The notes under the pieces are model-generated. The model ran no database searches. It was not told where the DNA came from and saw only the letters and a list, made by a program, of their open reading frames with translations. The position numbers and the translations under genes were made by a program. A stretch of DNA of 7,483 nt, taken from Paracoccaceae bacterium (GTDB taxonomy: Bacteria > Pseudomonadota > Alphaproteobacteria > Rhodobacterales > Rhodobacteraceae). Positions within the stretch are counted from its first letter, which is position 1. Every line of letters begins with the position of its first letter. Below are positions 1 through 5,653 of this stretch, piece after piece. The stretch lies in NCBI GenBank assembly GCA_020852535.1, contig JADZAO010000035.1, positions 1 through 7,483 on the forward strand, written 5' to 3'.

Positions 1-434
1 CGGTATTCGGCCATCTTCAGGCCAAGGTAATTAATGATCGATTGATGGTTTGGCCATGTCGGGTTTGAAAGCCAGATAGTGGCTTCGGGCGTGGCAAGAC
101 GGATCAGTTCAAGCGCCTGCCGGATCGCGCCCGTGCCGCCCGGAGTGGCGATCGAAGCCACACGGTCTATCGACACCGCATTGTTGAGGATCATTGAAGT
201 CAGGGCAGCGTTATAGTCAGGTTCTCCTGCAAGTCCTGTGTAGGTTTTGGTTGTCTCAATCTTCCAGAGTTTCTTTTCCGCCTCTTTAACTGCCTTCATC
301 ACTGGCGTTAGGCCGGTTGCGTCTTTGTAAACACCAACTCCAAGGTCGATCTTGTTTCTGCGGGTATCCTCGCGGAACATTTGGATGAGTTGTAGGATCT
401 TGTCCTGCGGCTGTGCCTTTAGCTGGTTGAACAT
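1..434 (-). CDS. Class I PLP aminotransferase, aspartate/aromatic amino acid type, N-terminal part (runs off left edge)
   Basis: This is the N-terminal 144 residues of a fold-type I pyridoxal-phosphate aminotransferase (AspC/TyrB family), a cytosolic enzyme that moves amino groups between aspartate or aromatic amino acids and 2-oxoglutarate. Seen in the sequence: LGVGVYK at 31-37 followed by TPVMKAVKEAE at 43-53; TKTYTGLAG at 62-70; the cofactor-phosphate loop GGTGA at 99-103; and NPTWPNH at 124-130, where the Trp matches the residue that stacks on PLP in aspartate aminotransferase. The family is usually about 395 residues, so some 250 are missing, including the Schiff-base lysine. Two ATGs lie in tandem (435-437 and 432-434). 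I chose the second because AGGG then sits 7 nt upstream and family members often begin MF..L. The stop of the small upstream ORF touches the first ATG, so coupling is likely. Aspartate versus aromatic preference cannot be told from this half. Confidence 0.9.
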   Translation of the reverse strand, partial: MFNQLKAQPQDKILQLIQMFREDTRRNKIDLGVGVYKDATGLTPVMKAVKEAEKKLWKIETTKTYTGLAGEPDYNAALTSMILNNAVSIDRVASIATPGGTGAIRQALELIRLATPEATIWLSNPTWPNHQSIINYLGLKMAEY

Positions 435-437
435 CAT

Positions 438-650
438 CTATCCCTTTTTGACGGACAAATCGTCAAACATTTTCCATTCTGCAGAAGATCCATTGTAAAG
501 CTTGTGGCTCTTGTGCCGATCTGTTCCAAGTCGAGCGATAGCACTGCCGTCGCGACTTCTAGTTCGTAAGTTATAGCGATAGCTTTCGACAGGTTTATTC
601 CTGCCGCTTCGAAATGCCGCTTGCGGTTTCGGCATTGCTTTCATCGGCAT
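438..650 (-). CDS. Small basic hypothetical protein (70 aa) immediately upstream of the aminotransferase
   Basis: I do not recognise this protein. The reading frame is 70 codons from the ATG at 648-650, beginning MPMKAMPKPQ and ending DLSVKKG. It is hydrophilic and strongly basic (about 16 Lys/Arg against 6 Asp/Glu, plus two His), with no signal peptide or membrane segment and no Cys, so a cytosolic nucleic-acid- or ribosome-associated role is possible but only a guess. Support for it being real: GAGGA lies just upstream, 3 nt from this ATG and 9 nt from an alternative ATG at 642-644, and the TAG stop directly abuts the aminotransferase ATG, an operon-like arrangement. A promoter candidate lies about 27 nt upstream. 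The longer frame starting at 704 has no ribosome site and runs over that promoter. It could be spurious, since a 70-codon frame can arise by chance. Confidence 0.45.
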   Translation of the reverse strand: MPMKAMPKPQAAFRSGRNKPVESYRYNLRTRSRDGSAIARLGTDRHKSHKLYNGSSAEWKMFDDLSVKKG

Positions 651-676
651 CCGTCCTCGCGTTGGGTTAATGTGCG

Positions 677-705
677 AGGTAGCGGCAAAGGGTAAAAAAA
701 GCAAG
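677..705 (-). promoter_or_regulatory. Candidate promoter for the small ORF and aminotransferase
   Basis: On the minus strand CTTGCT (700-705), a 17-nt spacer containing a seven-T run, and CTACCT (677-682) resemble CTTGAC-N17-CTATAT, each hexamer matching 4 of 6. Transcription would start near 670, giving a leader of about 20 nt that carries GAGGA before the ATG at 650. The rest of the spacer up to smpB (706-823) is AT-rich and I see no gene or convincing terminator in it. Confidence 0.35.
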
Positions 706-823
706 TTTGGAAACTCTAGACGTAGAACTTTGGCAAGTTTTTTAAGAAGAAATCCCGGGGATTATTCCTAATCGAGGGTAAAATTTTTTGTAAAAATGCA
801 CGATTTCGAGGTCAGGAATTGCT

Positions 824-1303
824 CTAGTCGCGTTTGGAGACCTTTAATAGACGAGCCTTTTCGCGGTTCCAGTCGCGTTTGGCGCTGGTTTCGCGTTTGT
901 CGGCCAGTTTTTTGCCCTTGGCGATGCCAAGTTTCAGTTTCACGACACCTCGGTCGTTAAAATACATCTTTATTGGTACGATGGTCATGCCTTCGCGGGC
1001 GGTGGCGTTCCACAGGCGCGATAGTTCTTTCTTGCTGACCAGCAATTTGCGGCGTCGGCGTTCTTCGTGGCCCCAAGTTTTTGCCTCCGCATAGGGGGCA
1101 ATATAGCTGTTGATCAACCAGAGCTCGCTATTCTCAACGCTCGCATAGCTTTCTGCGATGTTTGCCCCCTCGCGCCGAAGGCTTTTCACCTCGGACCCGA
1201 GCAACATGATCCCTGCTTCGAGATCGCTCTCGATACTATAATCGAACCGTGCGCGGCGGTTTTCTGCGATGAGTTTCGAATTGGGGTCGGATTTGGCTAC
1301 CAT
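824..1303 (-). CDS. smpB: SsrA-binding protein SmpB
   Basis: SmpB binds tmRNA (SsrA) and delivers it to ribosomes stalled on broken mRNAs, where the trans-translation complex tags the incomplete peptide for degradation. The 159-aa product has the usual family length and its complete set of landmarks: the N-terminal NRRARFDY at 15-22, GSEVKSLR at 36-43, NIAESYA at 48-54, WLINSYIAPY at 62-71, the HEERRRRKLLV strand at 79-89, and YFNDRGVVKLKL at 114-125. The basic C-terminal tail KGKKLADKRET (129-139), then KRDWNREK (142-149), is the part that inserts into the mRNA channel in known SmpB structures. The ATG at 1301-1303 gives MVAKSDPNSK, matching the expected family N-terminus; no Shine-Dalgarno sequence precedes it, which fits the near-leaderless promoter just upstream. 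No tmRNA gene is visible in the window. Confidence 0.97.
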   Translation of the reverse strand: MVAKSDPNSKLIAENRRARFDYSIESDLEAGIMLLGSEVKSLRREGANIAESYASVENSELWLINSYIAPYAEAKTWGHEERRRRKLLVSKKELSRLWNATAREGMTIVPIKMYFNDRGVVKLKLGIAKGKKLADKRETSAKRDWNREKARLLKVSKRD

Positions 1304-1313
1304 GATGCGTTCG

Positions 1314-1342
1314 AGATAGGCGATGGCACCCCCACTGTCCAG
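1314..1342 (-). promoter_or_regulatory. smpB promoter, predicted near-leaderless transcript
   Basis: Reading the minus strand, CTGGAC (1337-1342), a 17-nt spacer and CTATCT (1314-1319) match the alphaproteobacterial consensus CTTGAC-N17-CTATAT at 5 of 6 positions in each hexamer. Only 10 nt separate the -10 box from the smpB ATG, so transcription should begin within about 0-5 nt of the start codon. The absence of a Shine-Dalgarno sequence before smpB agrees with this. The start position is inferred, not measured. Confidence 0.5.
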
Positions 1343-1378
1343 AATGCCCGGTCAAATGTGGGATTTACCTTTTTTGTC

Positions 1379-1424
1379 CTAGGCGGCAATTGGGGGATAA
1401 GTGGGTGCGGAATTGCTGCCTTAG
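1379..1424. repeat. Imperfect inverted repeat upstream of smpB
   Basis: AGGCGGCAATT (1381-1391) and AATTGCTGCCT (1411-1421) are inverted copies matching at 10 of 11 positions, around a 19-nt G-rich loop (on the plus strand). In plus-strand RNA the single mismatch would be a G-U wobble, and one bulged T lets the stem continue through CTA/TAG to 1379 and 1424. No T-run follows either arm, so it is not a typical intrinsic terminator. It lies about 37 bp upstream of the smpB -35 box, so an operator is possible, but no regulator is identified. Confidence 0.5.
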
Positions 1425-1569
1425 ACTGATCTCATGATGTTTATCTTTATTGGCGTTGCTGATTGAGACGGCGCTTTTGTCCTGGCATGACCATTGTTGC
1501 CAAGGGCTTTCTGAACTTGGGCTTGATGACGGTACTGATACTTGAGGTATTCCGGCTAATCCGGATCGA

Positions 1570-2454
1570 TCAGTCGGAAGCGGCCTGTTGTCTGTTGTGG
1601 TTTAGTGTGTAGATGCCGCTGGCGACGATCATTGCTGATCCGATCAATGTCATCATATCGGGGTGTTCGCCAAAGACCAGTACGCCTGTCAGCATGGCAA
1701 AGACGATGCGGGTATAGCGAAACGGCGTCACTGCCGCGATTTCGCCAGTGCGCATGGCGATGGTTAGTGCGTTATAACCAAAGATTCCGAAGACTGACAT
1801 GGCGATGACGAGTGCCGCGCCTGTTGTGTCTGGCCAGACGGCACCTCCTGTTAGTAAAAGTATGATTGCCCCCGCTAAGTTCACCATCGCCATGCCGTAA
1901 ACGCCAAGTTGGCGGTTTGAAAGCATCTTTGGTACGGCCCGTGTTGCCAGATCTCTGCCCGCAAAACCGATGAGGCCGACGATTGTGATGAGTGAGAGTA
2001 TGCTGAACCCGTCAAGACCAGGGCGCAAAATCGCCAAAACGCCGATAAAACCGACGATGATGGCAGTCCAGCGCTGCCAGCCGACTTTTTCCCCGAAGAT
2101 AACTGCAGCACCTGCAACGACGACTAAGGGCGTGGCTTGTAGAATGGCTGATGCGAGCGAGAGTGGCGTCAATGTGATGGCAAGCGAATAAAACAGCCGC
2201 CCCGTTAATTCAAACCCCGAGCGGATGATAAGGGGCTTTGATAGGGCCGCAGTGTGGAATAAAGCCTCACCCTTTTGTCGCGCCAGAGTGGCAAAAAAGG
2301 CCATGCCGATTATACCAAACACTAGCATCGCTTCTCCGAGCGGCATATGCGTCTCAGCAGCTTTTAGGAACATGTCCTCGAAGGTGAAACTCACCATCGC
2401 GGCCACCATCCATGCGCCCCCTTTTAGGTTTTCAGCACGTAGCAAGGTGGTCAT
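1570..2454 (-). CDS. DMT superfamily (EamA domain) inner-membrane transporter, substrate unknown
   Basis: A 294-aa polytopic membrane protein of the drug/metabolite transporter superfamily, whose members move metabolites such as amino acids, nucleosides or vitamins across the inner membrane. About ten hydrophobic segments are visible (roughly 12-30, 40-59, 76-94, 99-119, 129-144, 150-166, 184-202, 212-232, 239-260, 267-284), forming two EamA repeats. Each repeat ends in the family's recurrent pattern: FGEKVGWQRW at 120-129 before the fifth helix, and PFRYTR at 244-249 with FGEHPD at 261-266 before the tenth. The ATG overlaps the dapA stop codon (ATGA), and no strong Shine-Dalgarno sequence precedes it, so translation is probably coupled to dapA. 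Nothing in the sequence fixes the substrate or direction. Location after dapA weakly suggests an amino-acid-related substrate; this is inference only. Confidence 0.9.
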   Translation of the reverse strand: MTTLLRAENLKGGAWMVAAMVSFTFEDMFLKAAETHMPLGEAMLVFGIIGMAFFATLARQKGEALFHTAALSKPLIIRSGFELTGRLFYSLAITLTPLSLASAILQATPLVVVAGAAVIFGEKVGWQRWTAIIVGFIGVLAILRPGLDGFSILSLITIVGLIGFAGRDLATRAVPKMLSNRQLGVYGMAMVNLAGAIILLLTGGAVWPDTTGAALVIAMSVFGIFGYNALTIAMRTGEIAAVTPFRYTRIVFAMLTGVLVFGEHPDMMTLIGSAMIVASGIYTLNHNRQQAASD

Positions 2455-3323
2455 AGGATGCCCGCAAACTCCATCGCCGCCTTGATGTTGGCTTTGGTGC
2501 TATCAGTCAACGTGACCAGCGGTAGCCGTACTTCATCGGAACAGAGCCCGAGAAGAGATAGGCCATATTTTGCGCCTGCCAGACCTGGTTCGATGAAGAT
2601 CGCCTCGTGTAGTGGCATTAGAAGATCCTGATATTTAAGTGCTTTTTTGTAATCCCCTGCTAAGGTCGCCGCTTGAAACTCGGCGCAAAGTTTAGGGGCT
2701 ACGTTGGCGGTCACAGAAATGCAGCCTACTCCGCCATGCGCGTTAAAGCCGAGTGCGGTGGCATCCTCGCCCGAAAGCTGGATGAACTTTTGCCCGCAAG
2801 AGGCACGTTGCATTGACACGCGCTCAATCTTGCCGGTTGCATCCTTGACGCCGATGATACGCGGTAATTTGGCAAGGATGCCCATTGTTTGAGGTGACAT
2901 ATCCACGACCGATCGGCCTGGAATATTGTAGATAATGATAGGCAAGGTGCAGCAATTGTGCAGTTCGCTGTAATGCGCGATCATGCCCGCCTGCGTGGGT
3001 TTGTTGTAATAGGGTGTTACAACCAGCGCAGCATCGGCTCCGACTCGTTCACAATACTGGATAAGTCGGATGCCTTCGACGGTGTTGTTTGAACCTGCAC
3101 CTGCGATTACTGGAACGCGGCCACGCGCGGATTTTACAACCGCTTCGATCACGGCTTCATGCTCTTCATGGCTCAGCGTGGGGCTTTCACCCGTGGTGCC
3201 GACCGGAACGAGGCCGGTTGAGCCCTGTTCTATGTGCCATTCTACTAGTTTTTTGAGCGTATCGAGATCTAGTGCACCATTTTTGAACGGTGTCACTAGG
3301 GCAGGAATGGACCCTTTGATCAT
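2451..3323 (-). CDS. dapA: 4-hydroxy-tetrahydrodipicolinate synthase (dihydrodipicolinate synthase)
   Basis: DapA condenses pyruvate with L-aspartate-4-semialdehyde, the first committed step toward meso-diaminopimelate (peptidoglycan) and lysine, in the cytosol. The 290-aa product has the standard length of this TIM-barrel family. Seen residues: GTTGES at 42-47 (Thr43/Thr44 of the active site), PYYNKP at 104-109 with Tyr106, the catalytic Tyr132 in IYNIPGRS, Arg137 that binds the substrate carboxylate, and Lys160 in GVKDATG that forms the Schiff base with pyruvate. These are E. coli positions 44/45, 107, 133, 138 and 161 shifted by one. The frame is open 48 codons further upstream, but ATG 3321-3323 has GGAG 9 nt before it and gives the normal N-terminus MIKGSIPALVTPF; an in-frame ATG 15 nt earlier would swallow the ribosome site. 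It is divergent from slt and overlaps the transporter gene by 4 nt. Confidence 0.97.
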   Translation of the reverse strand: MIKGSIPALVTPFKNGALDLDTLKKLVEWHIEQGSTGLVPVGTTGESPTLSHEEHEAVIEAVVKSARGRVPVIAGAGSNNTVEGIRLIQYCERVGADAALVVTPYYNKPTQAGMIAHYSELHNCCTLPIIIYNIPGRSVVDMSPQTMGILAKLPRIIGVKDATGKIERVSMQRASCGQKFIQLSGEDATALGFNAHGGVGCISVTANVAPKLCAEFQAATLAGDYKKALKYQDLLMPLHEAIFIEPGLAGAKYGLSLLGLCSDEVRLPLVTLTDSTKANIKAAMEFAGIL

Positions 3324-3374
3324 GACACGTCTCTCCATTTTTGGGGTATGAATCGTCAGTTCCGAACATGACCT

Positions 3375-3403
3375 TTCTAGCTGTGTGGCAGAGGCTTGCC
3401 AAG
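3375..3403 (-). promoter_or_regulatory. dapA promoter candidate
   Basis: On the minus strand CTTGGC (3398-3403), a 17-nt spacer and CTAGAA (3375-3380) match CTTGAC-N17-CTATAT at 5 of 6 and 4 of 6 positions. The predicted start near 3368 leaves a leader of about 45 nt containing GGAG before the ATG at 3323. This promoter would serve dapA and the coupled transporter gene. Confidence 0.45.
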
Positions 3404-3436
3404 CGTGGTGAAGAGCGATGACTGTTGTCAGTGACA
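3394..3436. repeat. Two short palindromes in the dapA/slt divergent spacer
   Basis: GCTTGCCAAGC (3394-3404) and TGTCAGTGACA (3426-3436) are each perfect 5+1+5 palindromes. The first overlaps the -35 box of the dapA promoter candidate; the second lies between the two divergent genes, about 70 bp before the slt start. Sites this short can occur by chance, and no regulator is identified. Confidence 0.25.
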
Positions 3437-3506
3437 TGCTTGCCGTGTGTCGCCGATTCAGGCACATTCAATCTTAACGAATACTAAGAAAAAAACGGAC
3501 GAACAA

Positions 3507-5450
3507 ATGGGCATTTTTTCGCGCCGCCTCGGGTGGTTTGTCTTGGCGTTATTGGTTTTTGCGCCGGTTTTTGTCTCGGCAGAGGCAGTAGGGGCGATGC
3601 GCGATGCGCGGGCGCGAGTTGCCGCAGAGGATTGGACAGGAGCCGTTGCGGTTGCTCGCGGTGCGGGTGATATCGGTGTCGATATCGTAACATGGCAATG
3701 GTTGCGGGCAGGGGGCGGGCGGCTGGGCGACTACGAAGCCTTCTTGCAACGTCACCCCGATTGGCCGGGCTTGCCGATGTTGAAGAAAAAGGGTGAAGAG
3801 GCGGTCGCGCGGTCGACGGACCCTGCTCGTGTGGTGGCCTATTTTGCGAGCAGTATGCCCGAAACTGCGACCGGTTCGCTTGCCTATATTCGTGCATTAA
3901 AAGCGCAGGGTCGTGTGGTTGATGCTGAGAATGAGGCGTTTCGCGCTTGGATCAATCTGCCCTTTGGTCCTGAGGAAGAGCAAGAAATTTTTAGTCTTTA
4001 TGGTGATGCGCTTTTGGGCGCGCATGAGGTGCGGCTTGATCGTTTACTGTGGCAAAATCGTTTTGCCGAGGCCAAGCGGATGCTGCCTCGGGTATCTTTA
4101 GGTTGGCAGGCGTTGGCCGAGGCGCGGATGGCGTTGCATGCCGATGTTGATGGGGTGAATGCGATGATCGCACGCATCCCGGCTGCGCTGCAAAACGATC
4201 CTGGTCTTGCTTTCGAACGTTTTGATTGGCGCTTCCGTCGTGACCGCAACGATGAAGCTGCAGAAATTGTGATCGCCGCGTCAAAATCGCTTCAGAGGCT
4301 AGGTGACCCTGAGGCCTGGGCAGAACGCCGTGCCTCATTGGCGCGGGCGCTACTGCGCGATGGTAAACCCAAGGCGGCCTACAGTGTCGCTGCGTCCAAT
4401 CATCTGAGCGAAGGGTCAAATTACGCCGATCTGGAATTCCTGTCGGGCTGGATCGCTCTGCGTTTTCTTGGCGATCCTGTGACCGCGTTGAAGCATTTTA
4501 AACATCTCAAAGCGGCAGTTTCGACGTCGATCTCGGTTGCTCGTGCCTATTACTGGCAGGGCCGTGCCTTGCAGGCGACAGGCGATACGGGTGGGGCGAC
4601 TACATTCTACCGAAGCGCAGCGCAGCACCAGACCGCATATTATGGGCTTATGGCGGCCGAAACGCTTGGGCTGAACCTTGACGAAAACCTTTTATCCGAC
4701 CAGCGTCCGCCAGCTTGGCAGGGCGCAGGGTTCACGCGGTCTTCTGTCTTCGCCGCCGCTGTTTTGCTGGAAAAGGCGGGAGACCGCGCTCTGGCAAAGC
4801 GCTTCTTTTTGCATTTGAGTGAAGGCCTGAACGATACTGAGCTCGCTCAGCTTGCACAATTCACGCTTGAGCTTAATGAGCCGCACCTTGCCTTGGTCGT
4901 TGCGAAGGAAGCGGCTAAACGGGGTGTCATTCTGCCCCGTGCTTATTACCCGATTCCGTCTTTCGTGCCAAATGATGGGTTGGTTGTTAGTCGTGCGCTG
5001 GCGCTGGCGATTTCGCGACGTGAGTCGGAGTTTGACCCCGCTGCCCGCTCCGCAGCCGGTGCACGGGGATTGATGCAGGTCTTGCCTTCAACCGCCAAGC
5101 TGGTCGCGCCTCGCGTTGGGCTGGGCTATGACGGTGGTAAATTGAACGACCCGGCTTATAATGTGAAGATTGGCTCGGGGTATCTTGCGCAACTGGTCGA
5201 GCAGTTCGGCCCTTCGGTCGCTTTGGTGGCTTCGAGCTATAACGCGGGCCCCGGGCGTCCCAAGCGTTGGATGCAGTCGTTTGGTGACCCGCGCGATCCT
5301 TCAGTCGATGTGGTGGACTGGGTTGAGATGATTCCGTTTGCTGAAACCCGTACCTATGTGATGCGCGTTGTTGAAAGCCTTGTGATTTATCGCGCTAAGC
5401 TTAAAGGCATGACAGGGCCGGTGCGGATAACTTCGGAACTGCGGGGGTAA
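3507..5450 (+). CDS. slt: Periplasmic soluble lytic murein transglycosylase, Slt70-like
   Basis: This enzyme cleaves the MurNAc-GlcNAc bond of peptidoglycan in the periplasm, leaving 1,6-anhydro-MurNAc ends, for wall turnover and remodelling. The 647-aa product has a signal peptide: basic MGIFSRR, a hydrophobic core at about 10-23, and probable cleavage after VSA (25). A long helical, TPR-like solenoid (about 26-480) resembles the ring-shaped U domain of E. coli Slt70. The C-terminal SLT domain has the full motif set: catalytic Glu506 in ESEF (506-509), GLMQ (521-524), YNAG (578-581), and the closing IPFAETRTYV (609-618). The frame is open 20 codons upstream, but the ATG at 3507 places the signal peptide at the N-terminus and has GGAC 6 nt upstream. 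The gene is divergent from dapA and convergent with pckA. I could not find a convincing -10/-35 pair for it. The name slt is by family; the exact orthologue among paralogues is not certain. Confidence 0.95.
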   Translation: MGIFSRRLGWFVLALLVFAPVFVSAEAVGAMRDARARVAAEDWTGAVAVARGAGDIGVDIVTWQWLRAGGGRLGDYEAFLQRHPDWPGLPMLKKKGEEAVARSTDPARVVAYFASSMPETATGSLAYIRALKAQGRVVDAENEAFRAWINLPFGPEEEQEIFSLYGDALLGAHEVRLDRLLWQNRFAEAKRMLPRVSLGWQALAEARMALHADVDGVNAMIARIPAALQNDPGLAFERFDWRFRRDRNDEAAEIVIAASKSLQRLGDPEAWAERRASLARALLRDGKPKAAYSVAASNHLSEGSNYADLEFLSGWIALRFLGDPVTALKHFKHLKAAVSTSISVARAYYWQGRALQATGDTGGATTFYRSAAQHQTAYYGLMAAETLGLNLDENLLSDQRPPAWQGAGFTRSSVFAAAVLLEKAGDRALAKRFFLHLSEGLNDTELAQLAQFTLELNEPHLALVVAKEAAKRGVILPRAYYPIPSFVPNDGLVVSRALALAISRRESEFDPAARSAAGARGLMQVLPSTAKLVAPRVGLGYDGGKLNDPAYNVKIGSGYLAQLVEQFGPSVALVASSYNAGPGRPKRWMQSFGDPRDPSVDVVDWVEMIPFAETRTYVMRVVESLVIYRAKLKGMTGPVRITSELRG

Positions 5451-5572
5451 GGGCCATTGTCGACTCGCTCTGTCGTGCATGACGTAGATGGGGTGTGCCG
5501 GTGTGACAATAAATGGTTAAAAATCAGGCGACTTATGGCGATACGTTGGATTTTCTTTTCCCGCGTCACTTA

Positions 5573-5600
5573 CTTACGCTCCGCGTGAAGATTCTTTTGA
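5573..5600 (+). terminator. Weak candidate terminator after slt
   Basis: TTACGC (5574-5579) and GCGTGA (5583-5588) form a 6-bp stem with one T-G wobble and a 3-nt loop, followed by the partly T-rich AGATTCTTTTGAT. Both stem and T-tract are poor. It is the best candidate I see between the convergent slt and pckA genes (5451-5653), which otherwise hold no gene or clear signal. Confidence 0.2.
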
Positions 5601-5653
5601 TAGGGCACCCTAGGGAGCTGCTCATTTTTTGCAGAAAATTTCTTCTTGCAATC

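Noticed and set aside
726..743. AACTT-TGGC-AAGTT followed by a T-run, like a plus-strand terminator
   Set aside because: No plus-strand gene lies upstream, the stem is only 5 bp with two G/C-poor ends, and it sits in AT-rich DNA.
1392..1400. TTATCCCCC on the minus strand, resembling a DnaA box
   Set aside because: It matches TTATCCACA at only 7 of 9 positions, is single, and lies in the loop of the dyad; there is no other origin signal.
834..1429. Plus-strand open frames opposite smpB, and similar frames opposite or within dapA, slt and pckA
   Set aside because: They are shadows of well-supported genes, without ribosome sites or recognisable protein features.
1487..1612. A 41-codon plus-strand frame (MTIVAKGFLNLG...) in the gap after the transporter gene
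   Set aside because: It has no ribosome binding site, runs 43 nt into the transporter gene on the other strand, and resembles nothing I know.
3324..3467. A 48-residue N-terminal extension of DapA
   Set aside because: The extension covers the promoter candidate and the GGAG ribosome site, and DapA proteins normally begin at MIKGSIPAL-like sequence.
3447..3506. A 20-residue N-terminal extension of the lytic transglycosylase
   Set aside because: It would put a hydrophilic stretch before the signal peptide; the ATG at 3507 gives a normal secretory N-terminus.
5605..5622. CCCTAGGG palindrome after pckA as a terminator stem
   Set aside because: The loop would be only 2 nt or less and no T-run follows on the minus strand.
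5633..5650. TGCAGAA/TTCTTGCA hairpin next to the pckA stop
   Set aside because: The stem has a bulge and is A/T-rich; the T-run precedes rather than follows it on the plus strand and the minus strand is followed by A residues.
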